NCBI RefSeq assembly: GCF_003024715.1
Contig: NZ_PYLO01000002.1
Span: 248,001 to 312,000, forward strand
Source: Clostridium fessum
GTDB taxonomy: Bacteria; Bacillota; Clostridia; Lachnospirales; Lachnospiraceae
Reading direction: 5' to 3'
Length of the DNA stretch: 64,000 nt
The notes beneath the pieces are model-generated. The model did not search any database. It was not told where the DNA came from and worked only from the letters and a program-made list of their open reading frames with translations. This document shows positions 32,793-41,902 of this stretch, one piece after another; within the stretch, counting starts at the first letter, position 1, and each line of letters opens with the position of its first letter. Position numbers and translations under genes: made by a program.

Positions 32793-34610
32793 TTACCGCA
32801 GCAGCGCCCTCAGCCGCGCCAGCAGATTCTCCGCATTTTCCTCGCCCAGAATGACCTCCCGCGCCAGGATCGGCCGGTCGGTGATGATGTTATCGACGCC
32901 GATCATCTTCATTCGCTCCAGTTCACTCTTTTTATTGACCGTCCAGACATGAACCTCCTTACCACAGGCATGGACGCGCTCGACCAGCTTCCGGTTCGCT
33001 GAACTGGAGATCAGGCTGATAAAATCGATCGCATCATCCTCGTAATAGCTTCCATATGCTGCCGACAGGATATAGCCCGTATAAATATCCGAATCCGCCG
33101 CCTTCACCCGCTTTAAATAAGAAAGACTCGTCGATGTCACGACGCACTGTTCCACGAAATCATTCTCCCGGATACAGTCCACGACCTTTTCCGGCAGATC
33201 GCTGGACGCGCCGGCATATTTGATCTCGATGTTCAGCATCATCCGTCCCCTGACATATTCGATAACGTCCTCCAGCTTCGGAATCCGCGTCCCGCTGTAC
33301 TGCTCCGAATACCAGCCACCGGCATCTACCTGCTGCAGCTCATCCCAGGAAAGCGATCGGATCGTCCGCCGCGTCCCGTCGATCCGCTCCAGAGTGCTGT
33401 CATGGAACAATACCAGCACACCATCCCGCGTCTCCTGCACATCCAGCTCTGCAAAATCCGCCATCTGATCGACCGCTGCCTCCATCGCAGGCATCGTGTT
33501 CTCCGGTGCGCTCGTCGATGCGCCCCGATGCGCTGTGAGCTGCACTTCCCTCAGCTGATCCGCCGCCAGCACATTGCCCCGGTAAAAAGCGTCGTACATT
33601 GCTCCGGCGCTCAATGCCGTCAGAAGTGCCAGCGCCGCCATCCGATTGCGGCGGCTCATCCACGGAAGACCCGCATGTTCGCCAGCTTCAAACTTCCAGC
33701 GCTCTTTGTTCTGACGTTTCCGGTCCAGCTGCACATATAACACCGTCAATGCGCCATAATTGACCGACATCAGCGCGATGCTCATGAGCGGCATCAAAAC
33801 CATCTCGATCCGGTCGCGCGCCTCTAAAACCAGAATCAATTCCAGACGCCGGTCCGCAAACCAGACAGCAAACACCGCCACAATCACAACCGCAATCAGA
33901 TAGAGCACCACCGTTACCGCCGTAACTGCCAGATTGCACAAAACAAGCGTCCCAACTACCTGTACCCGATTACCGCGCAGCAGCTCCCTGCTTCGCAGAA
34001 ATCCGCCCCGAAACGACCGCTGCTCCAGCATACAGCCAAAACAGATAAAAATCGTCGGAAGTGAAATCACAACCGCGCCAACAATCACGCCAACCAGTAA
34101 AAGCCGCCCCCAGTTCTCCGCCAGAAGCGCTGGAAGGATAAATTTGACCGCCTTCACATGACATAACATCCGGTAAATCAAAAATGAATGAAGCACCAGG
34201 CCGTGAACCGCCAGCACCAGAAACAACCTCAGATTCCGCTTTCGGATCTCTGATACCGTCAGACGGATGCCTGCCGCAAACATCGAAAAAGCGCTCATTT
34301 TCCGCGAGAGTGCCGCCGCCTGATATGCCGCCAGAAGTCCCGCCGCCTCGATGGAAACTCCCACCAGTAGGATCGCTGCCATCAAAACCAGAATCGCGAT
34401 CGTAACCGGCCGCAGCAGGTAGGAAACCAGATTGCTGACCGTCACATAACTGTAGCCAGACGCGCGCACCGACAGCCGGAACAGCGCCGCCACTGCCTGC
34501 AAAAGAAGCGGCAGCGTGAGCAAACGGAAAGCCAGCTCAAACAGCAGAATATTCCCCCCATTTACCTGAACAATCTGCTTTGTCTCACCCATCCGCCTGC
34601 GTATCTTCAT
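32793..34610 (-). CDS. Membrane-anchored glycerophosphodiester phosphodiesterase
   Basis: 605 residues. Residues about 1-330 form a six-to-eight-helix membrane domain of the kind attached to GDPDs in Firmicutes; residues about 355-595 form the phosphodiesterase. [16 protein letters not shown] holds the catalytic HR and [30 protein letters not shown] the metal E/D and second His. It releases alcohol and glycerol-3-phosphate from phospholipid or teichoic-acid diesters; the catalytic domain is predicted outside or at the membrane. The ATG overlaps the region just after the alarmone synthetase stop. Confidence 0.9.
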   Translation of the reverse strand: MKIRRRMGETKQIVQVNGGNILLFELAFRLLTLPLLLQAVAALFRLSVRASGYSYVTVSNLVSYLLRPVTIAILVLMAAILLVGVSIEAAGLLAAYQAAALSRKMSAFSMFAAGIRLTVSEIRKRNLRLFLVLAVHGLVLHSFLIYRMLCHVKAVKFILPALLAENWGRLLLVGVIVGAVVISLPTIFICFGCMLEQRSFRGGFLRSRELLRGNRVQVVGTLVLCNLAVTAVTVVLYLIAVVIVAVFAVWFADRRLELILVLEARDRIEMVLMPLMSIALMSVNYGALTVLYVQLDRKRQNKERWKFEAGEHAGLPWMSRRNRMAALALLTALSAGAMYDAFYRGNVLAADQLREVQLTAHRGASTSAPENTMPAMEAAVDQMADFAELDVQETRDGVLVLFHDSTLERIDGTRRTIRSLSWDELQQVDAGGWYSEQYSGTRIPKLEDVIEYVRGRMMLNIEIKYAGASSDLPEKVVDCIRENDFVEQCVVTSTSLSYLKRVKAADSDIYTGYILSAAYGSYYEDDAIDFISLISSSANRKLVERVHACGKEVHVWTVNKKSELERMKMIGVDNIITDRPILAREVILGEENAENLLARLRALLR

Positions 34611-34622
34611 TTTCTTCGTCTC

Positions 34623-35402
34623 TTACTCTCCGGCTTCTTTCCGGTTCCCGGACGCAGATTCCCCGCTCCGTTTCCCGTCTTTCGGCTCCTGCTCGTTCCC
34701 CGCGGGCACATCCTCCCGCTCTGCTTTCTTCATTTCCTCCGCCACTTTCGCAGCTTCCTTCTCCTTCGCCTGTTCCTCCGCAATCTTCGTGATCGCCTGA
34801 TTCAGGGAAAACATCTTATTATCCAGCATATCCGCCATATCCGCGCAGGCTTTCAGTTCCTGCTCCAGATAATCCGGCGCATTTCCTTCAAATTTATAAT
34901 AAATCTTGTGTTCCAGACTTGCCCAGAAATCCATCGCTATCGTCCGTATCTGGATCTCCACCTTCGTATCCACCGGACCATCGCTTAGATAAATCGGGAT
35001 CGTCACAACCATATGGTAACTCTTGTAGCCGTTCGGCTTCGGATTCTTGATATAATCCTTCACCACCAGCACTGTCACATCCGACTGACGCGCGATCATC
35101 TCCGCGATTCGGTAAATATCCGGGCTGAACGAGCAGATAATACGGATGCCCGCAATATCGCTCAGATGCTCAATCATGTTCGGGATCGTCACCTCATGTC
35201 CACCGCGTTTAAGCTTCTTGACGATACTCTCCGGTGTTTTCAGGCGCGATTTGATGTGCTCAATCGGATTGTAATTATATAAATGAATAAACTCGTTATT
35301 TAGAATTTCAATTTTCGTGTTAATCGCTTTCAGGGCAGAATTGTACAGAAACATGACTGTCGTCCACTGGTCAAGCTGATTATACGTCTCAGGGATATTC
35401 AA
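34623..35402 (-). CDS. Small alarmone synthetase (RelQ/RelP-like GTP pyrophosphokinase)
   Basis: 259 residues starting at a TTG (35400-35402) with AAAGGAGAGG about 8 nt upstream. The RelA/SpoT synthetase fold is clear: RLKTPESIVKKLKRGGHEV, HLSDIAGIRIICSF, YIKNPKPNGYKSYHMVV and EIQIRTIAMDFWASLEHKIYYK. No HD hydrolase, TGS or ACT domains are present, as in RelQ/RelP. A charged tail follows (EEQAKEKEAAKVAEEMKKAEREDVPAGNEQEPKDGKRSGESASGN). It makes (p)ppGpp from GTP or GDP and ATP under stress. The TTG start implies modest expression. Confidence 0.92.
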   Translation of the reverse strand: MNIPETYNQLDQWTTVMFLYNSALKAINTKIEILNNEFIHLYNYNPIEHIKSRLKTPESIVKKLKRGGHEVTIPNMIEHLSDIAGIRIICSFSPDIYRIAEMIARQSDVTVLVVKDYIKNPKPNGYKSYHMVVTIPIYLSDGPVDTKVEIQIRTIAMDFWASLEHKIYYKFEGNAPDYLEQELKACADMADMLDNKMFSLNQAITKIAEEQAKEKEAAKVAEEMKKAEREDVPAGNEQEPKDGKRSGESASGNRKEAGE

Positions 35403-35425
35403 TTTTCCCTCTCCTTTACTGCTAT

Positions 35426-36340
35426 TTAGTCAAATTTAAAGCCCTTTAACAGCTCAGCAAACCCGGTTGTCGCCTCGCCTGACTCATGATAATTAAATAC
35501 TTCCTCTTCCGGCGCTTCGTCCGGCTCTACCTCTTTCATGCTAAGGCTTAGTTTGCCATTTGCGGTAGACAGGATTTTCACCGTCACTTTCTGTCCCACC
35601 TTTACGACTGCACCCGGATTCTCCACGCGCTTTTTACTCATCTGGGAAACGTGTACCAGTCCGCTTAAGCCATTTTCCAGCAGAACAAACGCGCCGTATG
35701 GCTTGATTGTCTCGACCGTTCCTTCCATGATCGCGCCGGTCTCACAACGCGCAATCCGGCTCTTCTTCTCCGCATCCTGTTTTTCTCTCGCCAACTCTCT
35801 GCCGGACAGGACGAGACGTTTCTTCTCCTCATCCGCCTCAATCACCAGCACCGGAATCTTCTTTCCATTCCAGCTGTCCAGATCCTCGACATACGCTGCA
35901 TCCAGTCTCGACGCCGGTATAAAGCCGCGCACGCCTTCCACCATCGCAACCGCACCGCCGTTTACGACCTCGGAAATAGTAACCTCAAGCGGTGTGCGCT
36001 CATCGAGCAGCTGACGGAAATGTTCCCACGTCATCCTGTCATTCGCCTCCTTGCGGGATAAAACGACATTGCCCTCGCCGTCGTCGGTCTGAATTACCGT
36101 TGCCGTGAGCAGGTCGCCCGGCTGAATCTCTTCTTTCATATTAAAATCCGGATCATTGCTCAGATTCTCACGGTCAATCACGCCCTGAGCAAAATATTTC
36201 AAATCCACCAGCACCTGGTCGTCCGTCACTGCAACAACCGTGCCAGTCACAATATCGCCCTCATGCAGACGCTTGAAAGACGCCTCCAGCTCCTCGGCAT
36301 AGTCCTCCATTGTCTCTACCAACTCTTTATTCTCATCCAT
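35426..36340 (-). CDS. S1 RNA-binding domain protein (ribosomal protein S1-like)
   Basis: 304 residues with three S1 repeats: LHEGDIVTGTVVAVTDDQVLVDLKYFAQGVI (about 23-90), ERTPLEVTISEVVNGGAVAMVEGVRGFIPASRLD (about 105-175) and TGAIMEGTVETIKPYGAFVLLENGLSGLVHVSQMS (about 200-265). Three to four repeats are normal for the shorter Firmicute S1 homologues, which assist translation or RNA binding without being full Gram-negative S1. It lies 24 bp before the alarmone synthetase gene. AAAGGAG precedes the ATG. Confidence 0.88.
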   Translation of the reverse strand: MDENKELVETMEDYAEELEASFKRLHEGDIVTGTVVAVTDDQVLVDLKYFAQGVIDRENLSNDPDFNMKEEIQPGDLLTATVIQTDDGEGNVVLSRKEANDRMTWEHFRQLLDERTPLEVTISEVVNGGAVAMVEGVRGFIPASRLDAAYVEDLDSWNGKKIPVLVIEADEEKKRLVLSGRELAREKQDAEKKSRIARCETGAIMEGTVETIKPYGAFVLLENGLSGLVHVSQMSKKRVENPGAVVKVGQKVTVKILSTANGKLSLSMKEVEPDEAPEEEVFNYHESGEATTGFAELLKGFKFD

Positions 36341-36650
36341 CCTGGTATTTCTCCTTTCCGTTCCTTCTACACTCTTTTGGGTGGCAAAACTCTATTGACT
36401 ATTTAACCATATTCCACCCGATATTTCCAGAGTGAATTTGTGAAAATTATCTTAAAATCGATTCGCTACCGCCCGATTCACAGCCTCTGGTTTGCAAACA
36501 TCCCACCGGAAACAAAAAACATACCTTGCTGAAACCGCCCGAAGTTTCCTATGCCACAAAAGACCGCACATGCCTGCGCCTGTGCGGTCTACGTTTACAC
36601 ACACTTCACATCACAGTTTACACGTTATGTAAACTGCAATGCAAATTCAT
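36341..36650. other. Intergenic region with two hairpins
   Basis: No gene is supported. It holds AGACCGCACA/TGTGCGGTCT (36561-36570 with 36581-36590; minus-strand TTTTG follows, so a terminator of the TRAP permease operon) and CAGTTTAC/GTAAACTG (36614-36621 with 36629-36636), with a direct GTTTACAC repeat at 36593 and 36616. The second hairpin could be a regulatory site or part of a compound terminator. The remainder should hold the promoter of the S1-like gene. Confidence 0.6.
36561..36590 (-). terminator. Terminator after the TRAP-TAXI permease
   Basis: A perfect 10-bp stem with a 10-nt loop; minus-strand continuation is TCTTTTGTG. It lies about 60 bp after the permease stop. Confidence 0.65.
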
Positions 36651-38648
36651 TCATCCAACACCCGTCTCCGCATCTTTCTCCAATCCATGGTTCTTCTGCC
36701 AGAATGTCACACCGCCAAACAACACAAGTCCCAGAAGATCCGTCCATGCGCCCGGATCCATCATGCACAGACCGCCCACGATCAAAACCAGCCGCTCTAC
36801 AACGGACAGCCATCCAAACAGAAAACCGTTAAGCGCCGCCGCAATCCCGAAGATACCGAGCAGCGAGGTGATGCAGATCTGCACAACCTGCAGTGCATTC
36901 GTGTCGATGAATACCATCGCCGGGTTAAATGCCAGAATATACGGCACGATAAAAGCGGCAACCGCCAGCCGCGTCGCATTGAGCGCCGTTTTCATCGGAG
37001 GCGCTTTCGCGATCGCGGAACCCGCATAAGCTGCCAATGCCACCGGCGGTGTGATATCCGCCACGATTCCGAAATAGAAAACAAAGAAATGCGCGCAGAC
37101 CAGATTGATCCCGATCTCCGGTGCAATCAGAATCGGCGCACAGGTCGCCGCCATAATACAGTAATTTGCCGTCGTCGGAACGCCCATGCCAAGCACGATA
37201 CAGCATAACATCGTCAGGAACAGCGCGATCAGCGGTTTTCCCTGGGAAACTGCCACAATTGCCGTGATCAGCTTCGATGCCAGACCGGTCGATGTGATAC
37301 ATCCAGCCACCAGCCCCGCCATCGCACAGGCAACCGCCACCGTGATCGTGCCGCGTCCGCCTGCCTCCAGCGCATCCACAATCTTTTTCAGCGTGATCCG
37401 GTTATTCCGGTTCAGAGCACCGACCGCAATCGCGGCAAAGATCGCTACCGACGCAGAAAACTGCATCGTAAATGTATTTGTCGATACCAGCACCACCAGC
37501 ACAATCAACGGTGCCAGCAGATAGATCTGTTTCATCAGCACCCGCATCTGCGGCAGTTCCTCCCGCGGAATTCCACGAAGTCCCAGTTTCTGTGCCTCCA
37601 GATGCACTGCGATATAAATACCCGCAAAATACAGCACTGCCGGAAGAATCGCTTTCAGCGCCACCGTCGCATACGGCACGCCCATATATTCTGCCATCAG
37701 GAATGCTGCCGCGCCCATGATTGGCGGCATGATCTGCCCGCCGGTCGAAGCAGCCGCCTCCACTGCTCCGGCAAATTCCGGGCGGTAACCACATTTTTTC
37801 ATCATCGGGATCGTGACCGAACCCGTTGTGACAGTATTTCCAACCGAAGATCCCGATACCATCCCGCAGAGCGCCGAGGAGATAACCGCCACCTTCGCCG
37901 GACCGCCCGCCGAGGAACCGCAGAGACAGTTCGCCAGGTCGATAAAAAAATTCGAGATCCCCGTCCGTTCCAGAAACGCCCCGAAAATGATAAAGACCAC
38001 AATATATTTTGCACAGACATTGATCGGCGTATTCATAACTCCGCTCGTCGTGTAAAATAAATCATAAATAACCTTTCCAAAACGCACCGTCGCAAATGTA
38101 TATACAAGCAGTGCACCGACCACACAGAGAATCGGGATTCCCACACAACGCCTGCAAAGTTCCATCAGCGAGAGCACCGCCAGAATCGCCATCAGCACCA
38201 TAACCGGATTCTTCGTGACCCGCGTCGCCAGCTTAATGATCGCATGCGCGTTCGCCGCAAAATAGAAAAATGGAACCGCCCCCACTGCCATCAGAACCCA
38301 GTCGTACCACGGCATATGGTTGATGCGTCCGTCTCCCTTCTGAATCGGATAATGCAGATACCCGAGAATCAGAATCATTCCCAGAAACATCGACAACCGG
38401 ATTTCCGGCAAGGCGGTACTGAAAAGCGTCACATAAATGCTGTAAACGGAAAATAATACCGACAGCCACCGGATGATCGATGCTGGTTTCCCCTGCCAGA
38501 CGCGCGTGTTGGACTCGCGGTCATATTTTTTCATGACTAACTCAACATCCGCAGCTGTCCCTGTGTCCGAATCGCCCTTTTTCAGGCTTTCACGTTCCAG
38601 GTATTTTAGATCTGGTGCCCTGTTTTTCTTTTCCTTCCATTCACCCAT
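36651..38648 (-). CDS. TRAP transporter fused permease (TAXI type)
   Basis: 665 residues with about 16-18 membrane helices, as expected for the fused DctQ-DctM permease used with TAXI binding proteins. Recognisable stretches are SAGGPAKVAVISSALCGMVSGSSVGNTVTTGSVTIPMMKKCGYRPEFAGAVEAAASTGGQIMPPIMGAAAFLMAEY and the C-terminal ADITPPVALAAYAGSAIAKAPP. It imports a dicarboxylate, amino acid or related substrate with sodium. It follows the TAXI lipoprotein gene by 41 bp. Confidence 0.94.
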   Translation of the reverse strand: MGEWKEKKNRAPDLKYLERESLKKGDSDTGTAADVELVMKKYDRESNTRVWQGKPASIIRWLSVLFSVYSIYVTLFSTALPEIRLSMFLGMILILGYLHYPIQKGDGRINHMPWYDWVLMAVGAVPFFYFAANAHAIIKLATRVTKNPVMVLMAILAVLSLMELCRRCVGIPILCVVGALLVYTFATVRFGKVIYDLFYTTSGVMNTPINVCAKYIVVFIIFGAFLERTGISNFFIDLANCLCGSSAGGPAKVAVISSALCGMVSGSSVGNTVTTGSVTIPMMKKCGYRPEFAGAVEAAASTGGQIMPPIMGAAAFLMAEYMGVPYATVALKAILPAVLYFAGIYIAVHLEAQKLGLRGIPREELPQMRVLMKQIYLLAPLIVLVVLVSTNTFTMQFSASVAIFAAIAVGALNRNNRITLKKIVDALEAGGRGTITVAVACAMAGLVAGCITSTGLASKLITAIVAVSQGKPLIALFLTMLCCIVLGMGVPTTANYCIMAATCAPILIAPEIGINLVCAHFFVFYFGIVADITPPVALAAYAGSAIAKAPPMKTALNATRLAVAAFIVPYILAFNPAMVFIDTNALQVVQICITSLLGIFGIAAALNGFLFGWLSVVERLVLIVGGLCMMDPGAWTDLLGLVLFGGVTFWQKNHGLEKDAETGVG

Positions 38649-38689
38649 TCGTATAACCCCCTTTCATACTTCATTTCTGGGTTTCCCCC

Positions 38690-39838
38690 TTATTTCACCG
38701 GCACCTCCATCCCTTTCTCTGCGAAATAATCCGCTGCTCCCGGATGATACGGAACCGCTGTGACCGAAGTGGCAAATTCAAGGTTCAGCTCCGCTCCCTT
38801 CGCATGCGCCGCCTTGATGGAATCCATATTTTCAAAGACGCCATAGCAGAAGTTATAGATATCCTCTGCCGGAACGTCATCGCGCGCCACTACTACCGCA
38901 CCGACAGCCACCGTCCTGATATCCTCATCCGTTCCATACGCGGACGCTGGGATCGTGTTTTTGCTGTAATATGGCGATTCTTTAATCAGCTGATCCATAT
39001 GCTCATCGTCCAGGCTGACGAGATACACATCCTTCGTCGCTGCCAGGGAGGTGATTGCGGTCGTCGGTGCACCCGCTACGACAAATGCCGCATCAATCTT
39101 GCCATCCTGCAGCGCCTCTGCGCTGTCCCCAAAGGATTGATACGTCGGATTTATATCTTTTTCGATATCCAATCCATATGCTCCCAGCACATCCACCGCA
39201 TTATAATAGACGCCTGACCCCGCCGCGCCGACCGAAACATTTTTGCCTTCCAGATCGGCTACCGACTGAATCGACGGATCCAGCGTAACAATCTGCACCT
39301 GCTCCATATAGAGCGCCGCCACGGTCGAGAAATCAGCAACTTTTCCATATTCTTCAAAGAGATTCGTACCATTGTAGGCATATGCCATGACATCCGACTG
39401 CACAAATCCCAAATCCGCATCATGTGCATCCAGCGCCTCGATATTTGCCTGCGAACCGCCCGATGTGATCGCCGTCACCGAAGTGCTGGTCGATTCCCCT
39501 ATCTTTCCTGCAAGCACGCCGCCAAATCCATAATATGTACCCTGATCGCCTCCCGTCGTGAAAATGAGGCTGGTTCCGCCATCCTTTCCGCCCTTTTTCG
39601 TGTCTGTCACCTGCGCAGCGCCAGCCCCACTCTGACTTTCTTCCTGTCCGCCTGCTGTGTTACCGGCAGTATTCCTCCCGGCTTCATTTTTACCTCCCGC
39701 AGATGTCTCTGCCGATACTCCTGTCGTTCCGGTACTGCCGCATCCCGTCAGCGCCAGCCCTGCCGCCATCGCCATGGAAATTGCTACTGCCATGTGTCCC
39801 TGCATTCTCGTTTTTTTCGTCTTTTTTGTTCTTCTCAT
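38690..39838 (-). CDS. TAXI family TRAP transporter binding lipoprotein
   Basis: 382 residues from the ATG at 39838 (MRRTKKTKKTRMQGHMAVAISMAM), with GGGAGGAG upstream. The lipobox LALTGC is followed by a Gly/Asn/Gln-rich linker and a TAXI domain beginning SLIFTTGGDQGTYYGFGGVLAGKIGESTSTSVTAITSGGSQANIEAL, which is the family hallmark; VSVGAAGSGVYYNAVDVL is the second. It is the extracellular ligand receptor for the fused permease downstream. Glutamate or a dicarboxylate is common in the family; the glutamate genes nearby make glutamate a candidate, as inference only. Confidence 0.93.
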   Translation of the reverse strand: MRRTKKTKKTRMQGHMAVAISMAMAAGLALTGCGSTGTTGVSAETSAGGKNEAGRNTAGNTAGGQEESQSGAGAAQVTDTKKGGKDGGTSLIFTTGGDQGTYYGFGGVLAGKIGESTSTSVTAITSGGSQANIEALDAHDADLGFVQSDVMAYAYNGTNLFEEYGKVADFSTVAALYMEQVQIVTLDPSIQSVADLEGKNVSVGAAGSGVYYNAVDVLGAYGLDIEKDINPTYQSFGDSAEALQDGKIDAAFVVAGAPTTAITSLAATKDVYLVSLDDEHMDQLIKESPYYSKNTIPASAYGTDEDIRTVAVGAVVVARDDVPAEDIYNFCYGVFENMDSIKAAHAKGAELNLEFATSVTAVPYHPGAADYFAEKGMEVPVK

Positions 39839-39949
39839 TCTCTCATTCTCCTCCCTGCTTGAACATTTACGTCTTAGATAGACTGTCAAAAATTACCATT
39901 ACTATTTTATGTGTGGGAGGGAAGAATTATTCCTTGACACGTTAGTGCC

Positions 39950-39995
39950 TTTTTGCGTAATAGGGAATTCCAAGGAATTTCCTATTACGCAAAAA
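39950..39995. repeat. 46-bp near-perfect palindrome, copy A (3' of gdhA)
   Basis: Arms of 22 bp (TTTTTGCGTAATAGGGAATTCC and its complement) with one mismatch around a 2-nt centre. It abuts the gdhA terminator, its A run doubling as the terminator T run on the minus strand. A diverged copy is at 41815-41860; the plus-strand flank (GACACGTTAGTGCC) also resembles the flank of copy B. Confidence 0.75.
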
Positions 39996-40044
39996 AGACC
40001 GCTGAGCCGGACTTCCTGTCGCCAGGTTGTCCGAATCAGCAGTC
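39991..40044 (-). terminator. Intrinsic terminator of gdhA
   Basis: GACCGCTGA (39997-40005) pairs with TCAGCAGTC (40036-40044) and CGGAC (40008-40012) with GTCCG (40029-40033); minus-strand continuation is TTTTTT. It lies about 70 bp after the gdhA stop. Confidence 0.85.
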
Positions 40045-40114
40045 TCTTTATGTAACTGCGTTATGCAATTATATTACTTATACATTCACTCCATATGGTA
40101 TGGGGAACTACTGA

Positions 40115-41467
40115 CTACCAGCAGATACCCTGAGCCATCATAGCGTCAGCAACTTTCTGGAAACCAACGATGTTAGCACCAGCTACCAGGTTGTAGCCTA
40201 AGCCGTATTTCTCAGCTGCTGCTGCGGAACCATCATGGATACCAGTCATGATCTGATGAAGTTTGGAATCAACTTCCTCTGCTGTCCAGCTGTATCTCTC
40301 GCTGTTCTGGCTCATCTCAAGACCAGATACAAGAACGCCACCTGCGTTAACAGCCTTGGACGGAGCTACTACCATGTTCTTCTGCTCCATTAAGAACTTA
40401 AGAGCTTCGTTGGTAGTTGGCATGTTAGCAACCTCGATGTAGTACTTAAGGCCGTTAGCAACCATCTTCTGAGCCTCTTCCATACGAACGTCGTTCTGAG
40501 TAGCAGCCGGCATAACGATGTCAGCCTTAACGCCGAACGGTTTCTCACCTGGGAAGAACTGTACGCCGAACTTGTCTGCGTAATCCTGAACTTTGTTACG
40601 TCCAGATGCTCTCATCTCCAGCATGTAGTTGATCTTCTCTTCAGTTACAACACCTTCCGGATCGTAGATGTATCCGTCCGGACCAGACAGGGTAACAGCC
40701 TTAGCACCCAGCTCAGCCAGTTTCTTGCAGATACCCCAAGCAACATTACCGAAACCAGATACAACAACGCTCTTGCCTTTGATGTCATCGTTCTCATGTT
40801 TCATAACTGCTTCTACATAGTAAACAGCGCCGAAACCAGTTGCTTCCGGACGTACCAGAGAACCACCGAAGGACATTCCCTTACCAGTGATAGTACCGTT
40901 CTCGAATGCACCACGGATCTTTCTGTACTGACCATACAGGTAACCGATCTCACGAGCACCTACACCAAGGTCACCAGCCGGGATATCTACGTCCGGTCCG
41001 ATGTGACGATATAACTCAGTCATGAAGGACTGGCAGAATCTCATAACCTCTGCATCGCTCTTGCCGTTCGGGTCGAAGTCAGAACCACCCTTAGCACCGC
41101 CCATCGGCAGGGTTGTTAAGCTGTTTTTGAAAGTCTGCTCGAAGCCTAAGAATTTCATGATAGACAGGTTTACAGAAGGAGCGAAACGTAAGCCTCCTTT
41201 GTACGGTCCAATAGCGCCGTTGAACTGTACACGATAGCCACGGTTTACATGAACAGCACCGTTGTCATCAACCCACGGTACACGGAACTCGATAGTTCTC
41301 TCCGGCTCAACCATTCTCTCAAGAAGAGCAACCTTCTCGTACTCCGGATGTGCATCTACAACCGGACCCAGAGTGGATAATACTTCCTCTGCTGTCTGAA
41401 GGAATTCGGCTTCATGTGCGTTTTTCTCTTTGAGTTCTGCAAGAACTCTGTCAACATACTTGCTCAT
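40115..41467 (-). CDS. gdhA: Glutamate dehydrogenase
   Basis: 450 residues, hexameric small-GDH class. GLRFAPSVNLSIMKFLGFEQTFKNSLTTLPMGGAKGGSDFDPNGKSD contains the catalytic lysines and glutamate-binding residues; PAGDLGVGAREIGYLYGQYRKI holds the catalytic Asp; VVVSGFGNVAWGICKKL is the nucleotide-binding GxGxxA. The sequence is close to the well-studied NAD-linked enzyme of Clostridium symbiosum, which ferments glutamate, so coenzyme preference should be tested rather than assumed NADP. It carries AGGAGG before the ATG and a palindromic operator candidate in its leader. Confidence 0.96.
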   Translation of the reverse strand: MSKYVDRVLAELKEKNAHEAEFLQTAEEVLSTLGPVVDAHPEYEKVALLERMVEPERTIEFRVPWVDDNGAVHVNRGYRVQFNGAIGPYKGGLRFAPSVNLSIMKFLGFEQTFKNSLTTLPMGGAKGGSDFDPNGKSDAEVMRFCQSFMTELYRHIGPDVDIPAGDLGVGAREIGYLYGQYRKIRGAFENGTITGKGMSFGGSLVRPEATGFGAVYYVEAVMKHENDDIKGKSVVVSGFGNVAWGICKKLAELGAKAVTLSGPDGYIYDPEGVVTEEKINYMLEMRASGRNKVQDYADKFGVQFFPGEKPFGVKADIVMPAATQNDVRMEEAQKMVANGLKYYIEVANMPTTNEALKFLMEQKNMVVAPSKAVNAGGVLVSGLEMSQNSERYSWTAEEVDSKLHQIMTGIHDGSAAAAEKYGLGYNLVAGANIVGFQKVADAMMAQGICW

Positions 41468-41501
41468 TGGATAATACCTCCTGATATGTATATAAGTTTG
41501 A

Positions 41502-41518
41502 ATAGTTCACTGAACTAT
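41502..41518. promoter_or_regulatory. Perfect 17-bp palindrome in the gdhA leader
   Basis: ATAGTTCA-C-TGAACTAT, about 35 bp upstream of the gdhA start and downstream of the probable promoter. It could be an operator blocking elongation or a small leader hairpin. No binding protein can be named. Confidence 0.5.
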
Positions 41519-41723
41519 GGTTACCACAAATACTTGACGATGGTTTCATCAATCTTGTACATAATTCCCTCTGGTTCCAAATTGTTTTTGTGAACTTTTC
41601 TGTTTCTATAATGTATTATAGATCATTTCTTCGTCAGAATCAAATAAAAATAGTGTTATAGATGTTATTATTATTTGCTTATGGAGTTATATTGTTCCTG
41701 ATTATAACTCGGAGATGGACAAC

Positions 41724-41789
41724 GAATGTGTCCTGGCACATTCGGGCGTCTCGCGCGGTCGCTTGCGACAACCTGCATCTTCGCGCGAG
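41724..41789. repeat. GC-rich double hairpin in AT-rich intergenic DNA
   Basis: GAATGTG (41724-41730) pairs with CACATTC (41737-41743); CTCGCGCG (41750-41757) pairs with CGCGCGAG (41782-41789) and encloses GTCGC/GCGAC (41758-41762 with 41765-41769). TGGCACATT occurs within the first hairpin region and again at 41800, next to copy B. No coding or terminator role is evident. Confidence 0.55.
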
Positions 41790-41814
41790 TACGTATCATT
41801 GGCACATTAGTTCC

Positions 41815-41860
41815 TTTTTGTGTGATAGAAAATTCCAAGGAATTTCCTATTACACAAAAA
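41815..41860. repeat. 46-bp near-perfect palindrome, copy B (3' of gltS)
   Basis: Same architecture as the copy behind gdhA: TTTTTGTGTGATAGAAAATTCC against GGAATTTCCTATTACACAAAAA, two mismatches, 2-nt centre. The C-G pair of copy A at arm position 7 is a T-A pair here, keeping the stem. It abuts the gltS terminator. Confidence 0.75.
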
Positions 41861-41888
41861 AAGAGGCCTGCCGAAAAGCAGACCTCTT
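41861..41888 (-). terminator. Intrinsic terminator of gltS
   Basis: AAGAGGCCTGC (41861-41871) pairs with GCAGACCTCTT (41878-41888) with one mismatch; a T run follows on the minus strand. It starts 14 bp after the gltS stop. Confidence 0.88.
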
Positions 41889-41902
41889 GAAATTCGCATC
41901 TA

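Larger units (their letters stand above)
41468..41902. other. gdhA leader and structured gdhA-gltS intergenic region
   Basis: No gene is supported. From gdhA outward it contains the palindrome at 41502-41518, a probable minus-strand promoter with TATAAT near 41610, an AT-rich stretch, a GC-rich pair of hairpins (41724-41743 and 41750-41789), the 46-bp palindrome copy B and the gltS terminator. Confidence 0.6.

Noticed and set aside
41468-41640. Glutamine or other riboswitch in the gdhA leader
   Set aside because: Apart from a 17-bp palindrome, no conserved aptamer-like set of stems was recognisable.
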